Shown here: positions 50,233 to 58,293 of the stretch, one piece after another
Layout: each line of letters starts with the position of its first letter
Numbering within the stretch: position 1 is the stretch's first letter
Source of the DNA: UBA11524 sp034104265
Lineage (GTDB): Bacteria; Bacillota; Clostridia; Christensenellales; Aristaeellaceae
Length of the DNA: 64,000 bases
Direction: 5' to 3'
Assembly (NCBI GenBank): GCA_034104265.1
Contig: JAXEEE010000058.1
Coordinates: forward strand, 25,989-89,988
The notes under the pieces: generated by a model
Databases searched by the model: none
Told to the model about the DNA's origin: nothing
The model's input: the letters and a program-made list of their open reading frames with translations, nothing else
Made by a program: the position numbers and the translations under genes

Positions 50233-51669
50233 TCAGATCATACTGCCATAGCGGGCCAGCGTTCTGCGTACGTAGCGGCCGTAAACCTTCAGCAGGATGA
50301 TCAGTGCAAGCAGCGCCGCGGCAATCGCCAGCACCACCTGCGGGAAATGCGTCCGGAAGATATCGTGCCGCCACTTGGCATAGGCGTCCGAATACCCGCT
50401 CCTGTCGCCGCAGATCTGGTAATAATGCATCGCCTGCCCGTATTCGCCCTGCTTGTACAGAGCCTTGGCCATACCGGCGTTGGCCAGGTAATAGCTCTCA
50501 TGGTACTGGAGGATCTCCTGCCAGTACTCCTGCGCCTGCTGGTATCTTCCCTGCCCGTAAAGGATGGCCGCGTCAAACACGTTGTTCATGAACCGCGTGG
50601 GGGAAAACACCTTCAGGCAGGACGCGCCCTGATCGGCGACGATGATATCGCGCGCAGCGGTAACATCAACGGCTGACGGCTGAAGAAAGCCGTCCTCGCC
50701 CTCGTACTTCCCGCCGAAGCAGCCCAGATTGTTGCCGAAGGCGTCATAGATGCAGATCTGCCCCGTAATCCCCTCCAGCATGAAGATGATCTCGTCCCCG
50801 TCCACAGCCACGTCCAGGTACTGCGGGTTGACGTACTGGGCAAGGCCGTCCTTGCTGTCCGTCATCTGCCTGACCATCTGGCCGAAGTACCCCTTGTAGG
50901 GATAGATGTTGTTGCCCACGGAGTTGATTTTCTTCAGCTGGCCCTTGGGATCGGGCGTGGTGATGTAAATGGCTCCGTCCGGGCTGAGCGCGAAGGAATA
51001 GACGGAATAGGGCTGCTGACGCTTCATGGTCTTGCGCTGCACATCGTTCGAGAACAGGAGCCGGATCTGCCGGCCCAGGTCGAAGCCCACCTGATTGGTG
51101 CCGATGTAGCCGCGGAAGCGATTGTAGGCGTCAATCTGCATCAGGTTCTGGAACTTGATCGTATACAGGTACCCGACGCTGCTCACGGCGATTCTGCGGG
51201 GCGTGAAGGTAAAGCCCTCGCCCAGCAGCTCGGATTCCGGCTTGACGAAGCTCTCCACGTACTCGCCTGCCGCCGACAGCTTGACAATCCGCTCATTCCC
51301 CGTATCCGCCACATAGATGCCGCCCCACTCGTCCACAAACACGCCCTGGGGCTGGCGGAAGCTCTGCTCGCCGGCCTGATCCATGGCCCGGACAAAGGCA
51401 TACGTCTCATCCAGCTCCACAATGCGATTGTTCCCCGTGTCCGCCACATAGATATGCCCGTCCGGGGCGACGCACAGGTCGCTGGGCTCGCTGAGCATAT
51501 CCTGGCCGTCGTTCAGCACGGCAATCGTCCTGCTGTGGGTGTACGTTTTGGGTATGGGAAGCAGCTCGTTCTTTTCCGTGTACATGGTATCGTATTCCAC
51601 AGCCGACGCGCTGCCCAGGCACCCCAGCAGGGAGAGAAGCATGACCATCATGGCAAGATACCGCTTCAT
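50233..51669 (-). CDS. Exported NHL-repeat/TPR protein with C-terminal membrane anchor
   Basis: The 478-residue protein has a signal peptide (KRYLAMMVMLLSLLGCLGSA), then an NHL beta-propeller with clear blades (DLCVAPDGHIYVADTGNNRI, GVFVDEWGGIYVADTGNERI, ALSPDGAIYITTPDP). A TPR-like helical stretch (AILYGQGRYQQAQEYWQEIL, GMAKALYKQGEYGQAMHYY) is followed by one membrane helix (VVLAIAAALLALIILLKVYG) near the end, so the propeller faces outside. It may hold or sense the glycan at the surface. It lies between a permease and the YIP1-like gene in the same operon. Confidence 0.83.
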   Translation of the reverse strand: MKRYLAMMVMLLSLLGCLGSASAVEYDTMYTEKNELLPIPKTYTHSRTIAVLNDGQDMLSEPSDLCVAPDGHIYVADTGNNRIVELDETYAFVRAMDQAGEQSFRQPQGVFVDEWGGIYVADTGNERIVKLSAAGEYVESFVKPESELLGEGFTFTPRRIAVSSVGYLYTIKFQNLMQIDAYNRFRGYIGTNQVGFDLGRQIRLLFSNDVQRKTMKRQQPYSVYSFALSPDGAIYITTPDPKGQLKKINSVGNNIYPYKGYFGQMVRQMTDSKDGLAQYVNPQYLDVAVDGDEIIFMLEGITGQICIYDAFGNNLGCFGGKYEGEDGFLQPSAVDVTAARDIIVADQGASCLKVFSPTRFMNNVFDAAILYGQGRYQQAQEYWQEILQYHESYYLANAGMAKALYKQGEYGQAMHYYQICGDRSGYSDAYAKWRHDIFRTHFPQVVLAIAAALLALIILLKVYGRYVRRTLARYGSMI

Positions 51670-51683
51670 CCTTCTCCCTCCCC

Positions 51684-52565
51684 TTACGCTTTGATGCCCG
51701 AGAAGGCCATGGTGTCAATCACCTTGCGCTGCATGAAGCAGAACAGGATGATGGTCGGCAGCGTGGTAATCATGGCCGCCGCCATGGTCGCGCCCATGCG
51801 GCCCAGATCGCTGGTTCCGGTACCGCCTGAAATCGTCTGCATGGCCAGGGGAAGGGTTTTCATCGCCTGGCTATGGATAAACACCAGGGGCGAGAATGCA
51901 TCGTTCCAGGAGGAAACGAAGGTAAACACGATCAGCGTCGCCCAGGCAGGCTTCAGCATGGGCATGACGACGCTCCAGAATACCGTGCGCTCCCTGGCGC
52001 CGTCAATCCGCGCCGCCTCGATGATGGCGTCAGGCACCTGGCTGGCAAAGCGCTCCACCAGAAACACGTTGTACGCCACAGCAACCTTCGGCAGAATCAG
52101 CGCCCAGTATGAATTGTCCAGGCCAAGGCTCAGGATGGTCTTGTAATTGGGAATCTGCGTGACATAGGGCGAGAACATCAGGCCCGTCAGCACCAGATTC
52201 ATCACGAACCGCGCCCCGAAGGGCTTGTGCTTCGCCAGGCCATAGGCTGCCATGGAGCAAAGCACCACCGACGCGCCCACCGTGCATACCGTCACCAGCA
52301 GGCTGTTGAAGATGTAGCGCGTGAACGGCACAGTGGAGCTGCCAAGCACCACCAGGAGCTTGCGGAAATTATGCATGGTGGGCTTGCGCGTGAGAAAGAC
52401 CGGCGGAAACCGGAGAATCTCGTCCAGGGGCTTGAAGGCGCTGGAGATCAGGTAGACCAGCGGCAGCGCAGAGAATACGGCCAGGATGATCACGGCAAGA
52501 TACATCAGCACATCGTAGATGGTCAGCCGCTTCAGCCGCCTTACTTTTCGGACGGATTTGTGCAT
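51684..52565 (-). CDS. Carbohydrate ABC transporter permease (MalG type), second importer
   Basis: This 293-residue permease has six helices, the EAA loop (AIIEAARIDGARERTVFWSV) and the C-terminus QRKVIDTMAFSGIKA. The ATG (52563-52565) lies inside the end of the binding-protein gene, overlapping by 25 bases, with AAGGAGCGG before it. It is the second gene of the operon and probably pairs with 46434-47339. Confidence 0.93.
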   Translation of the reverse strand: MHKSVRKVRRLKRLTIYDVLMYLAVIILAVFSALPLVYLISSAFKPLDEILRFPPVFLTRKPTMHNFRKLLVVLGSSTVPFTRYIFNSLLVTVCTVGASVVLCSMAAYGLAKHKPFGARFVMNLVLTGLMFSPYVTQIPNYKTILSLGLDNSYWALILPKVAVAYNVFLVERFASQVPDAIIEAARIDGARERTVFWSVVMPMLKPAWATLIVFTFVSSWNDAFSPLVFIHSQAMKTLPLAMQTISGGTGTSDLGRMGATMAAAMITTLPTIILFCFMQRKVIDTMAFSGIKA

Positions 52566-55480
52566 GCTTCGCCGCTCCTTTCCAGCAGCGCAGGATACTC
52601 GCCCTGCTTTGCCGCCATTTCCTTTTCAATGGATTCAATCGCCAGCTCAAAGGAATCCCGCGCGTTCATGTCCAGCTCATCCACGATCATACGGTTCCAC
52701 GCGTTTTTGATATGCCGCTCCGTATAATAGCCACCCAGCACGCCCTCCGGCTCGCGCACGCTGCGCAGGGACGCAAGCGCAACCGCCATATCCTCCCTGG
52801 GCAGGGGCAGCGTCTCAAAGGCGCGGATATTGGCGCTGGCAATTCTGGAGCCGCCGCCAATGCGGATTTCCACCTCCTGCATGTAGGCCTGCTGCGTTTC
52901 GGCGCTCATCCACCAGCGCAGAAATTCCCAGCCGGCCTCCTTCTTCTCGCTGGAGGACAGCAGAATCGCCGAGGACTGCACCGTGCCTGTGTAGGCACGG
53001 CTGATGGAGCCGTCTGCCTGCACCGTTCCGGGGATCAGCGCGATCCCCCACTTGCCCGTCAGGTTGGCCGCGCCGTAATTCAGGGCCATATACTCCCCCA
53101 CGCCGCCGATACCGATGGGCATGTCGCCGATTCTGAAGCGGTTGTAGAAATTCGTGGTATAGGGAATGCTGTACTTGGTATACAGTGAGATCAGCTCGTC
53201 AAAGGCGTCGAAGGCTTCCGGCGTGTTCAACGCGCAGCCGAGGCTGTCGGGGGTATAGTATTCTCCTCCGTGCTGGTACAGGAACATGGAGAAGCCCTGC
53301 GCCTCCTGCGGAATATAAATCTGCAGGTTGTTCTGATAGAGCATGGGCAGCGTGTAATCATACACGTCCTGCCAGGTGTCCGGCAGGGAAATACCCAGGG
53401 CGCTGAGGATATCCTTGCGATAGAACATGACGCGGAAGTCCAGACGCTCCGGTATGCCGTACTGACCGCCCATGAAGGAATCCGGATGAAGGGTCTCCGG
53501 CAGAAAATCCGCAGCCAGCTCGTCGTACCCGGGCATTTTCGACAGATCCTCCACAGCGCCGCGGATGGCAAACTCCACCGCCGCGCCCTTGCCGGCGCCA
53601 AGGGCCACGTCCGGCGCCTGACCGGAAATCACGCTCAGCATCAGCGCGTTGACGCTGCCTGTATCAAGCTGCCCTGCTGGCATCACGTTCAGATTGATCG
53701 AAATTCCGCTCTGGGGCGTAAAGCGCTCATCGCACAGCTGCTTGACGATCTCGGCATTCTCCATGCCCATGGCCGCCCAGACGTCAATCACCTGATTGCT
53801 CTGAACCTCCTCCACACCGCCCACGCTGTCATAATCCTTGACAAAAGACAGGGCGAAGTTATAGGCCATACCCTTCATCCGCTGCAGGATGGTCGCGGTG
53901 GCTGTCTGCATCTCCGCCTCCGGGGAGGCCAGGCAGAACCAGTCGATTTCCAGCGGCTGATTCTCCAGCTCCGTCTGCCAGGTTGCCAGGCCGGACTGGA
54001 TGCCCGTCAGCTCGTCAGCATAGCGCTGCAGAAAATCCACGTGCTTTTCAACCAGCGCCATACGCGCCGCATATTGGCGGAAGCCGCTCTCGGCTGCGGT
54101 AATGCCCTGGGTGCGGGCGGACAGGTCATCGGCGATGCCCTCCAGCTCTATGCGAACCTGCGCCAGCGTCTCCGGCAGGAGCGGCATGGCCTTGAGAATA
54201 TCATAATCATAATTCGCGTCGGCGTTGGGGCCCGTGAGCATGGTCAGCTGCAGAATCACATCGGAAAGGGTATCGTCCACCGCCATGATCCGCCTGATCA
54301 GCGCGTAGTTTTCCTCCAGCACCACCCGAATGGTCAGCGTGTGCTCCCCTGCCGTCAAATGGAACAGGTACGGCTGACCATCCCCGTCGCGCAACACCTC
54401 CAGCGCATAGGCGCCGTCAGCATGGAAGGCGTATTCCTCCATTTCCCGGAAAAGCACCTGACCATCCAGGGCGATGCTGCGGTAAACAGGCAAGCCGTTG
54501 TTGTCCTTGCTGACACGCATGCCCAGCTGATAAAGGCCCTCCTTTTCGACCTGGAACCGCCAGGTCGTCCACTGGTTGCCCTCGCTGAAGTAATACCCGC
54601 CGAAGGCATTCAGGCGCTGATACCCGTATTCATAGGGCGTCGTGGCCGGGTCGTCGCTGACGATCCGCTGGATGGAGGCGGCGCTTTTCCCAACGACCTC
54701 ATCCTCCGCCTGGAACAGGATCGTCTCCCCTTGCCTGGCATTCTCCGGCAGCCGGTCGGCATATTCCGCGTAGGTCGGTATGCTGACCGGCGCGGTCAGG
54801 CGCAGATTCGCCAGCGCCACGTTGCCAGTGAGGTTGTCCAGAACCAGCTCATGGGTTCCCGCCGTCAGACAAAAGCCGTAGGGCTCGCGGTAATAGCCGG
54901 ACAGATCCCGCAGGGTAGCGGTCTGCCAGCACGGGACAATCTCCTGCGCGGGGCGTACGTCATCACCAAGCTGATTCCGCGCCGGCTTGTCCGCTTCCCG
55001 CCAAACCCAGGTAAACGCCATGGTGGTTCCCTCGCGGAAGAGCGTCCGGCCATCCCAGCTGAAGCTGCGGCGCGCATCCTGATTGCTGCATTTCCAGGGA
55101 TAATAGTCGTATGTCAGCCAATAGACGCCGTCCTCGGGCACGTCAACGGTGTACACCAGCCGCTCAGACCCGGTGGCTTCCCAGCAGTAGGCCATGCGGC
55201 CGTCGAGCTCAGTCAGCGCCTCGGATTCCAGGTTCAGCGGAACAGGCTCGCCGGTGTAGGGCTTTGCGCCCGCGTCATCCCAGGTCGTCCGGTAGTCGGC
55301 ATAGAACGGATACTGGGCAATCCCGTCCGCAAGGCGGCTGTCCTGCACCTGGTCGGAAAACTGGTCGCGAAGGCGCATGGCAGACGGATCCTCCTGCGCC
55401 CACCCGCTCCCTGCAAGGCACAGGCACACCATCAACGTGACCCACTGCGCGCACCTCAGACCCATTCGCTTCATGCTCAT
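52541..55480 (-). CDS. 979-residue fusion: carbohydrate-binding-like modules + coiled coil + solute-binding protein
   Basis: The signal peptide (LMVCLCLAGSGWAQ) is followed by two beta-sandwich modules that look like carbohydrate-binding domains (about 60-235, ending LANLRLTAPVSIP, and 255-420, FYFSEGNQWTTW-like GGYYFSEGNQWTTWRFQVEK). Next comes a helical linker (about 440-520) and, from about 560, a family-1 binding protein (VIDVWAAMGMENAEIVKQLC, MFYRKDILSALGISLPDTWQ, SISRAYTGTVQSSAILLSSS, AGWEFLRWWMSAETQQAYMQ). Normal binding proteins have 420-550 residues. There is no lipobox Cys. ATG 55478-55480 has AGGAG upstream. It is the first gene of the operon, next to both LacI-type operators. Confidence 0.88.
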   Translation of the reverse strand: MSMKRMGLRCAQWVTLMVCLCLAGSGWAQEDPSAMRLRDQFSDQVQDSRLADGIAQYPFYADYRTTWDDAGAKPYTGEPVPLNLESEALTELDGRMAYCWEATGSERLVYTVDVPEDGVYWLTYDYYPWKCSNQDARRSFSWDGRTLFREGTTMAFTWVWREADKPARNQLGDDVRPAQEIVPCWQTATLRDLSGYYREPYGFCLTAGTHELVLDNLTGNVALANLRLTAPVSIPTYAEYADRLPENARQGETILFQAEDEVVGKSAASIQRIVSDDPATTPYEYGYQRLNAFGGYYFSEGNQWTTWRFQVEKEGLYQLGMRVSKDNNGLPVYRSIALDGQVLFREMEEYAFHADGAYALEVLRDGDGQPYLFHLTAGEHTLTIRVVLEENYALIRRIMAVDDTLSDVILQLTMLTGPNADANYDYDILKAMPLLPETLAQVRIELEGIADDLSARTQGITAAESGFRQYAARMALVEKHVDFLQRYADELTGIQSGLATWQTELENQPLEIDWFCLASPEAEMQTATATILQRMKGMAYNFALSFVKDYDSVGGVEEVQSNQVIDVWAAMGMENAEIVKQLCDERFTPQSGISINLNVMPAGQLDTGSVNALMLSVISGQAPDVALGAGKGAAVEFAIRGAVEDLSKMPGYDELAADFLPETLHPDSFMGGQYGIPERLDFRVMFYRKDILSALGISLPDTWQDVYDYTLPMLYQNNLQIYIPQEAQGFSMFLYQHGGEYYTPDSLGCALNTPEAFDAFDELISLYTKYSIPYTTNFYNRFRIGDMPIGIGGVGEYMALNYGAANLTGKWGIALIPGTVQADGSISRAYTGTVQSSAILLSSSEKKEAGWEFLRWWMSAETQQAYMQEVEIRIGGGSRIASANIRAFETLPLPREDMAVALASLRSVREPEGVLGGYYTERHIKNAWNRMIVDELDMNARDSFELAIESIEKEMAAKQGEYPALLERSGEACTNPSEK

Positions 55481-55495
55481 CGTCCGCTCCTGAGT

Positions 55496-55507
55496 TTAAA
55501 CGTTTAA
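55496..55507. promoter_or_regulatory. LacI-type operator, proximal to the start codon
   Basis: TTAAACGTTTAA is a perfect 12-bp palindrome with the central CG typical of LacI-family sites. It lies just before the ribosome site of the first operon gene. Confidence 0.72.
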
Positions 55508-55567
55508 TCACGGATAGTCTTTTTGCCGCATTCATCCTCGAATGCTGCATGGCACTTTATTGGATGT

Positions 55568-55579
55568 TTAATCGTTTAA
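55568..55579. promoter_or_regulatory. LacI-type operator, promoter-proximal
   Basis: TTAATCGTTTAA (TTAAACGATTAA on the other strand) differs from the first palindrome at one position. It starts about 15 bases downstream of the -10, and its centre is 72 bp from the centre of the other site. Confidence 0.7.
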
Positions 55580-55593
55580 CTATCCATGGCTAA

Positions 55594-55622
55594 AGCATAT
55601 CACACTTTCATGCCCCTGTCAA
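55594..55622 (-). promoter_or_regulatory. Sigma-A promoter of the 18-kb carbohydrate operon
   Basis: On the minus strand the -35 is a perfect TTGACA (55617-55622) and the -10 is TATGCT (55594-55599), with a 17-bp spacer. The region 55623-55770 between this and the tRNA-Leu promoter shows nothing I can name. Confidence 0.85.
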
Positions 55623-55770
55623 GTGGTTTTCGCCCTGAGCATCGCAGTTTTCCGTCATTTTCCGCAGCATCGGGTGCATATTCCCCGGCGTATGCTTTCC
55701 TGTCCTTCCTCCCCGCCTGTACCGGGCGCATCCTTTTCCTCGACATCCTTGACAATTTGCAGGGAAAGCC

Positions 55771-55799
55771 TTGACAGAATCACCTTCCCGTGGTATGAT
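55771..55799 (+). promoter_or_regulatory. Promoter of tRNA-Leu
   Basis: The -35 is TTGACA (55771-55776) and the -10 is TATGAT (55794-55799), with a 17-bp spacer. Confidence 0.87.
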
Positions 55800-55820
55800 T
55801 ACTGTCGTTGCCCGTGATAT

Positions 55821-55902
55821 GCGGCCGTGGCGGAATCGGCATACGCGCACGTTTGAGGGGCGTGTCCAGCAATGGGTACGGGTTCAAGTCCCGTCGGCCG
55901 CA
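55821..55902 (+). tRNA. tRNA-Leu (anticodon GAG), CCA not encoded
   Basis: This is an 82-base class II tRNA: acceptor GCGGCCG/CGGCCGC, D-arm GCGGAATCGGCATACGC, anticodon stem CACGT/GCGTG with loop TTGAGGG, a variable arm, and T-arm ACGGG/CCCGT. The anticodon GAG reads CTC/CTT. The bases after the discriminator are CA, so CCA is added later. Confidence 0.95.
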
Positions 55903-55909
55903 CATATTG

Positions 55910-55947
55910 CCACCTGTCTTTTGTAACAAAGTCAGGTGGTTTTTTTC
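55910..55947 (+). terminator. Terminator of tRNA-Leu
   Basis: CCACCTG (55910-55916) pairs with CAGGTGG (55933-55939), with a further inner stem, followed by a run of T to 55947. Confidence 0.85.
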
Positions 55948-56023
55948 ATCCCGCTCCTCCTGCGCGGAATGAAGGAACAATACTCCGCACAGCTTGACGA
56001 CAGTATCGACGGAGGGATTCAGG

Positions 56024-57283
56024 ATGAAGCTCGGTCATGTGGGAAGAACGGTTCGCGTGGGTGTGATCGGCCTTGGGTGCCGCAGCGTGGAGCAGCTCCA
56101 TGCGCTGCTGTCCATGCCGGATGTGGTGATTGCCGCGGTTTGTGATGTATATCCGGATCGCGTACAGGCGGCGCAGCAGACCATCGGGCAGGCCCGTGGC
56201 GTACGTCCGGAGGGCACGCTGAACTACCGGGAGATCAACGCCCGGGAGGATATCGAGGCGGTGTTCATCTTCACCAGCTGGCAGACCCATGTGGCCATCG
56301 CGGTTGACGCGATGCGTCATGCCAAGGTTCCCGCCATGGAGGTGGGCGGCGCGTCCTCCCTGGAGGAATGCTGGGAGCTGGTGCGTGTCAGCGAAGAGAC
56401 CGGTATTCCTGTGATGCTGCTGGAAAACTGCTGCTATGGCAAGACGGAAATGACCCTGCTGAACATGATCAGACAGGGCGTTTTCGGCGAGCTTGTGCAC
56501 TGCCGGGGCGGCTATCAGCATGACCTGCGGGATGAAATCGGCAACGGGGACATCAACCGCCACTACCGCCAGGACAACTTTCTCTGCCGCAACGGCGAGC
56601 TCTACCCCACCCATGAGCTGGGCCCCATCGCCCAGTATCTGAACCTGAACCGGGGCAACCGGATGCTGTCCCTGGTGTCCATGGCCTCCAAGCCTGTGGG
56701 CCAGCATCTGTGGATGGAAAAGCACCGGGCGGACTCGCCCCTTTCGCAGGTGATGTTCCACGAGGGCGACGTTGTCACCACCATGATCAAGTGCGCCAAC
56801 GGGGAAACCATTGTCCTCACCCACGACTGCACCCTGCCCCGGCCCTATTCCCGGGGCGGGTATGTGCAGGGCACGAAGGGCCTTTGGCAGGAGGACGGTC
56901 GGCTCATCTACCTGGAGGACCGCACCCCTGCAGCCACCGGCGGCGAGCACCGGTTCGAGCCCGATGCCTCCTGCATGCAGGAATACCTGCATCCCCTGTG
57001 GCAGGAGTATGAGGGATTTGGCCTGCGGGGCGGCCACGGCGGCATGGATTATCTGGTGCTGCGGGCCTTCATCGAGTCGCTGCAGCAGGGCGTGGCCTTC
57101 CCCATCGACGTGTATGACGCCGCCTCCTGGATGGCAGTTACCTGCCTAAGCGAAATGTCCATCGCCATGGGCTCCGCAACTGTGGCGGTGCCTGACTTCA
57201 CCGACGGCCGCTGGATCCGCCGGGAACCCCGTCCGGGGGACATTTTCTCCCTGGACGCGGTGTATCCTGAGACCTTCGGCTGA
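56024..57283 (+). CDS. Gfo/Idh/MocA-family protein, GH109-like
   Basis: The 419-residue protein has an N-terminal NAD-binding Rossmann domain (VRVGVIGLGCRSVEQLHALL) and a C-terminal domain with motifs of the GH109 branch: NGELYPTHELGPIAQYLNLN, HGGMDYLVLRAFIESLQQG, DVYDAASWMAVTCLSEMSI and VAVPDFTDGRW. GH109 enzymes hydrolyse alpha-N-acetylgalactosaminides by an NAD-dependent oxidation-elimination route. There is no signal peptide, so it acts on intracellular substrate. A plain sugar dehydrogenase is the alternative. I chose ATG 56024 (GGAGGG upstream). It is probably transcribed alone. Confidence 0.82.
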   Translation: MKLGHVGRTVRVGVIGLGCRSVEQLHALLSMPDVVIAAVCDVYPDRVQAAQQTIGQARGVRPEGTLNYREINAREDIEAVFIFTSWQTHVAIAVDAMRHAKVPAMEVGGASSLEECWELVRVSEETGIPVMLLENCCYGKTEMTLLNMIRQGVFGELVHCRGGYQHDLRDEIGNGDINRHYRQDNFLCRNGELYPTHELGPIAQYLNLNRGNRMLSLVSMASKPVGQHLWMEKHRADSPLSQVMFHEGDVVTTMIKCANGETIVLTHDCTLPRPYSRGGYVQGTKGLWQEDGRLIYLEDRTPAATGGEHRFEPDASCMQEYLHPLWQEYEGFGLRGGHGGMDYLVLRAFIESLQQGVAFPIDVYDAASWMAVTCLSEMSIAMGSATVAVPDFTDGRWIRREPRPGDIFSLDAVYPETFG

Positions 57284-57313
57284 TACGCATGCCGGGGGGA
57301 AACGGAGCGTTGC

Positions 57314-57342
57314 TTGTCAACCTGCCAAAGGCGTGCTATGCT
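57314..57342 (+). promoter_or_regulatory. Promoter of the XRE/zinc-ribbon gene
   Basis: The -35 is TTGTCA (57314-57319) and the -10 is TATGCT (57337-57342), with a 17-bp spacer. Confidence 0.65.
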
Positions 57343-57363
57343 GTCAGCGAGGTGATGAACGGT

Positions 57364-57813
57364 ATGGAAACAAAGGATATGATTCTCAGGCTGCGCAGGG
57401 AGAAGGGGCTTTCCCAGGACGAGCTGGCGGAGAAGGTGTACGTCACCCGCCAGGCGGTATCCCGCTGGGAAAACGGCGAAACTGTCCCCAACACGGAAAC
57501 GCTGAAGCTGCTGTCCCAGCTGTTCGACGTGTCCATCAACACCCTGCTGGGCTCCCCGAGGAAGCTGATCTGTCAGTGCTGCGGCATGCCGCTGGAGGAT
57601 GCTTTCCTCAGCCGTGAAACAGACGGCAGCTTCAACGAGGACTACTGCCAGTGGTGCTACACCCGGGGGAAGTTCGTCTACACCAGCTTGGAGGATCTGA
57701 CGGACTTCCTGGTGGCGCGCATGTCCGGCGAGAACTGGCCGCCAGAACAGGCCCGTGCCTATTTCGAGGCACAGCTGCCCAGGCTGAAGCACTGGAAACA
57801 GCAGCAGGCATGA
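57364..57813 (+). CDS. XRE-type helix-turn-helix protein with C-terminal zinc ribbon
   Basis: This 149-residue regulator has an N-terminal XRE domain (MILRLRREKGLSQDELAEKV, VTRQAVSRWENGETVPNTET, LKLLSQLFDVSINTLLG) followed by a small Cys-rich domain (CQCCGMPLED ... DYCQWCYTRGKFVY) of the putative zinc-ribbon type, and a helical tail. The four-Cys set could bind zinc or sense redox state. I chose ATG 57364 with GAGGTGA 8 bases upstream. Targets are unknown. Confidence 0.85.
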   Translation: METKDMILRLRREKGLSQDELAEKVYVTRQAVSRWENGETVPNTETLKLLSQLFDVSINTLLGSPRKLICQCCGMPLEDAFLSRETDGSFNEDYCQWCYTRGKFVYTSLEDLTDFLVARMSGENWPPEQARAYFEAQLPRLKHWKQQQA

Positions 57814-57827
57814 CGCCCTGCGGCGGA

Positions 57828-57855
57828 GCGTCCATCCCCCATTCGGGATGGGCGC
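57828..57855 (+). terminator. Weak terminator after the XRE gene
   Basis: An 11-bp stem with one mismatch (57828-57838 with 57845-57855) around CCATTC is followed by only TTT. Confidence 0.45.
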
Positions 57856-57922
57856 TTTGCTGTATGCAGAACCGGCTTGGTGCTTTCGGTCAAAAAACAG
57901 GAAAAAAACAACGGTTTTCCTC

Positions 57923-57951
57923 TTGACATTCCCGAAAAGATCGTGTATGCT
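57923..57951 (+). promoter_or_regulatory. Promoter of the Trp T-box/trpXYZ operon
   Basis: The -35 is TTGACA (57923-57928) and the -10 is TATGCT (57946-57951), with a 17-bp spacer. Confidence 0.87.
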
Positions 57952-57957
57952 GTCATC

Positions 57958-58246
57958 AATCCAAAGAAACCTGCGATGGAGAGTAGTACCTCCTTCACAG
58001 CACGGCGAAGGGAGCTGCCGATAGTGGGACGGCGGTGCGTGCGGTTGGAGCGAATGGACTCCGGAGGGTTCTTCTGAAGCAGTAACCCTGTGTAGGAAGA
58101 AACGGGAACCGCACCCGTTATCCAGGCGGCGCGTATCATGTGTACGCGACAATGAGCGCGTCCTCCCTTTTCATTGGAGGCGAAGCTGAGTGGCACCGCG
58201 GGAATACCGCCTCAGTCTACCATCGGTAGATTGGGGCGTTTTTTTT
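57958..58246 (+). promoter_or_regulatory. T-box riboswitch, probable tryptophan specificity
   Basis: The T-box sequence (GAAGCTGAGTGGCACCGCG, 58182-58200) lies upstream of a 14-bp terminator stem (58208-58221 with 58225-58238, G-T pairs included) with a T-run (58239-58246). Stem I begins with GAGAGTAGTACC near 57979. A TGG triplet (58055-58057, in GCGAATGGACTCC) sits where the specifier loop is expected, so the element would sense uncharged tRNA-Trp and switch on the downstream transporter. The triplet's role is inferred from position, not folding. Confidence 0.88.
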
Positions 58247-58293
58247 ATTCCAAATTTCACCCAAGCATCATCAAGAAAGGACGGTACCTGATT

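Noticed and set aside
58174..58293. Upstream extension of trpX to 58174
   Set aside because: The added codons read through the T-box and terminator hairpin, and the signal peptide begins at 58294.
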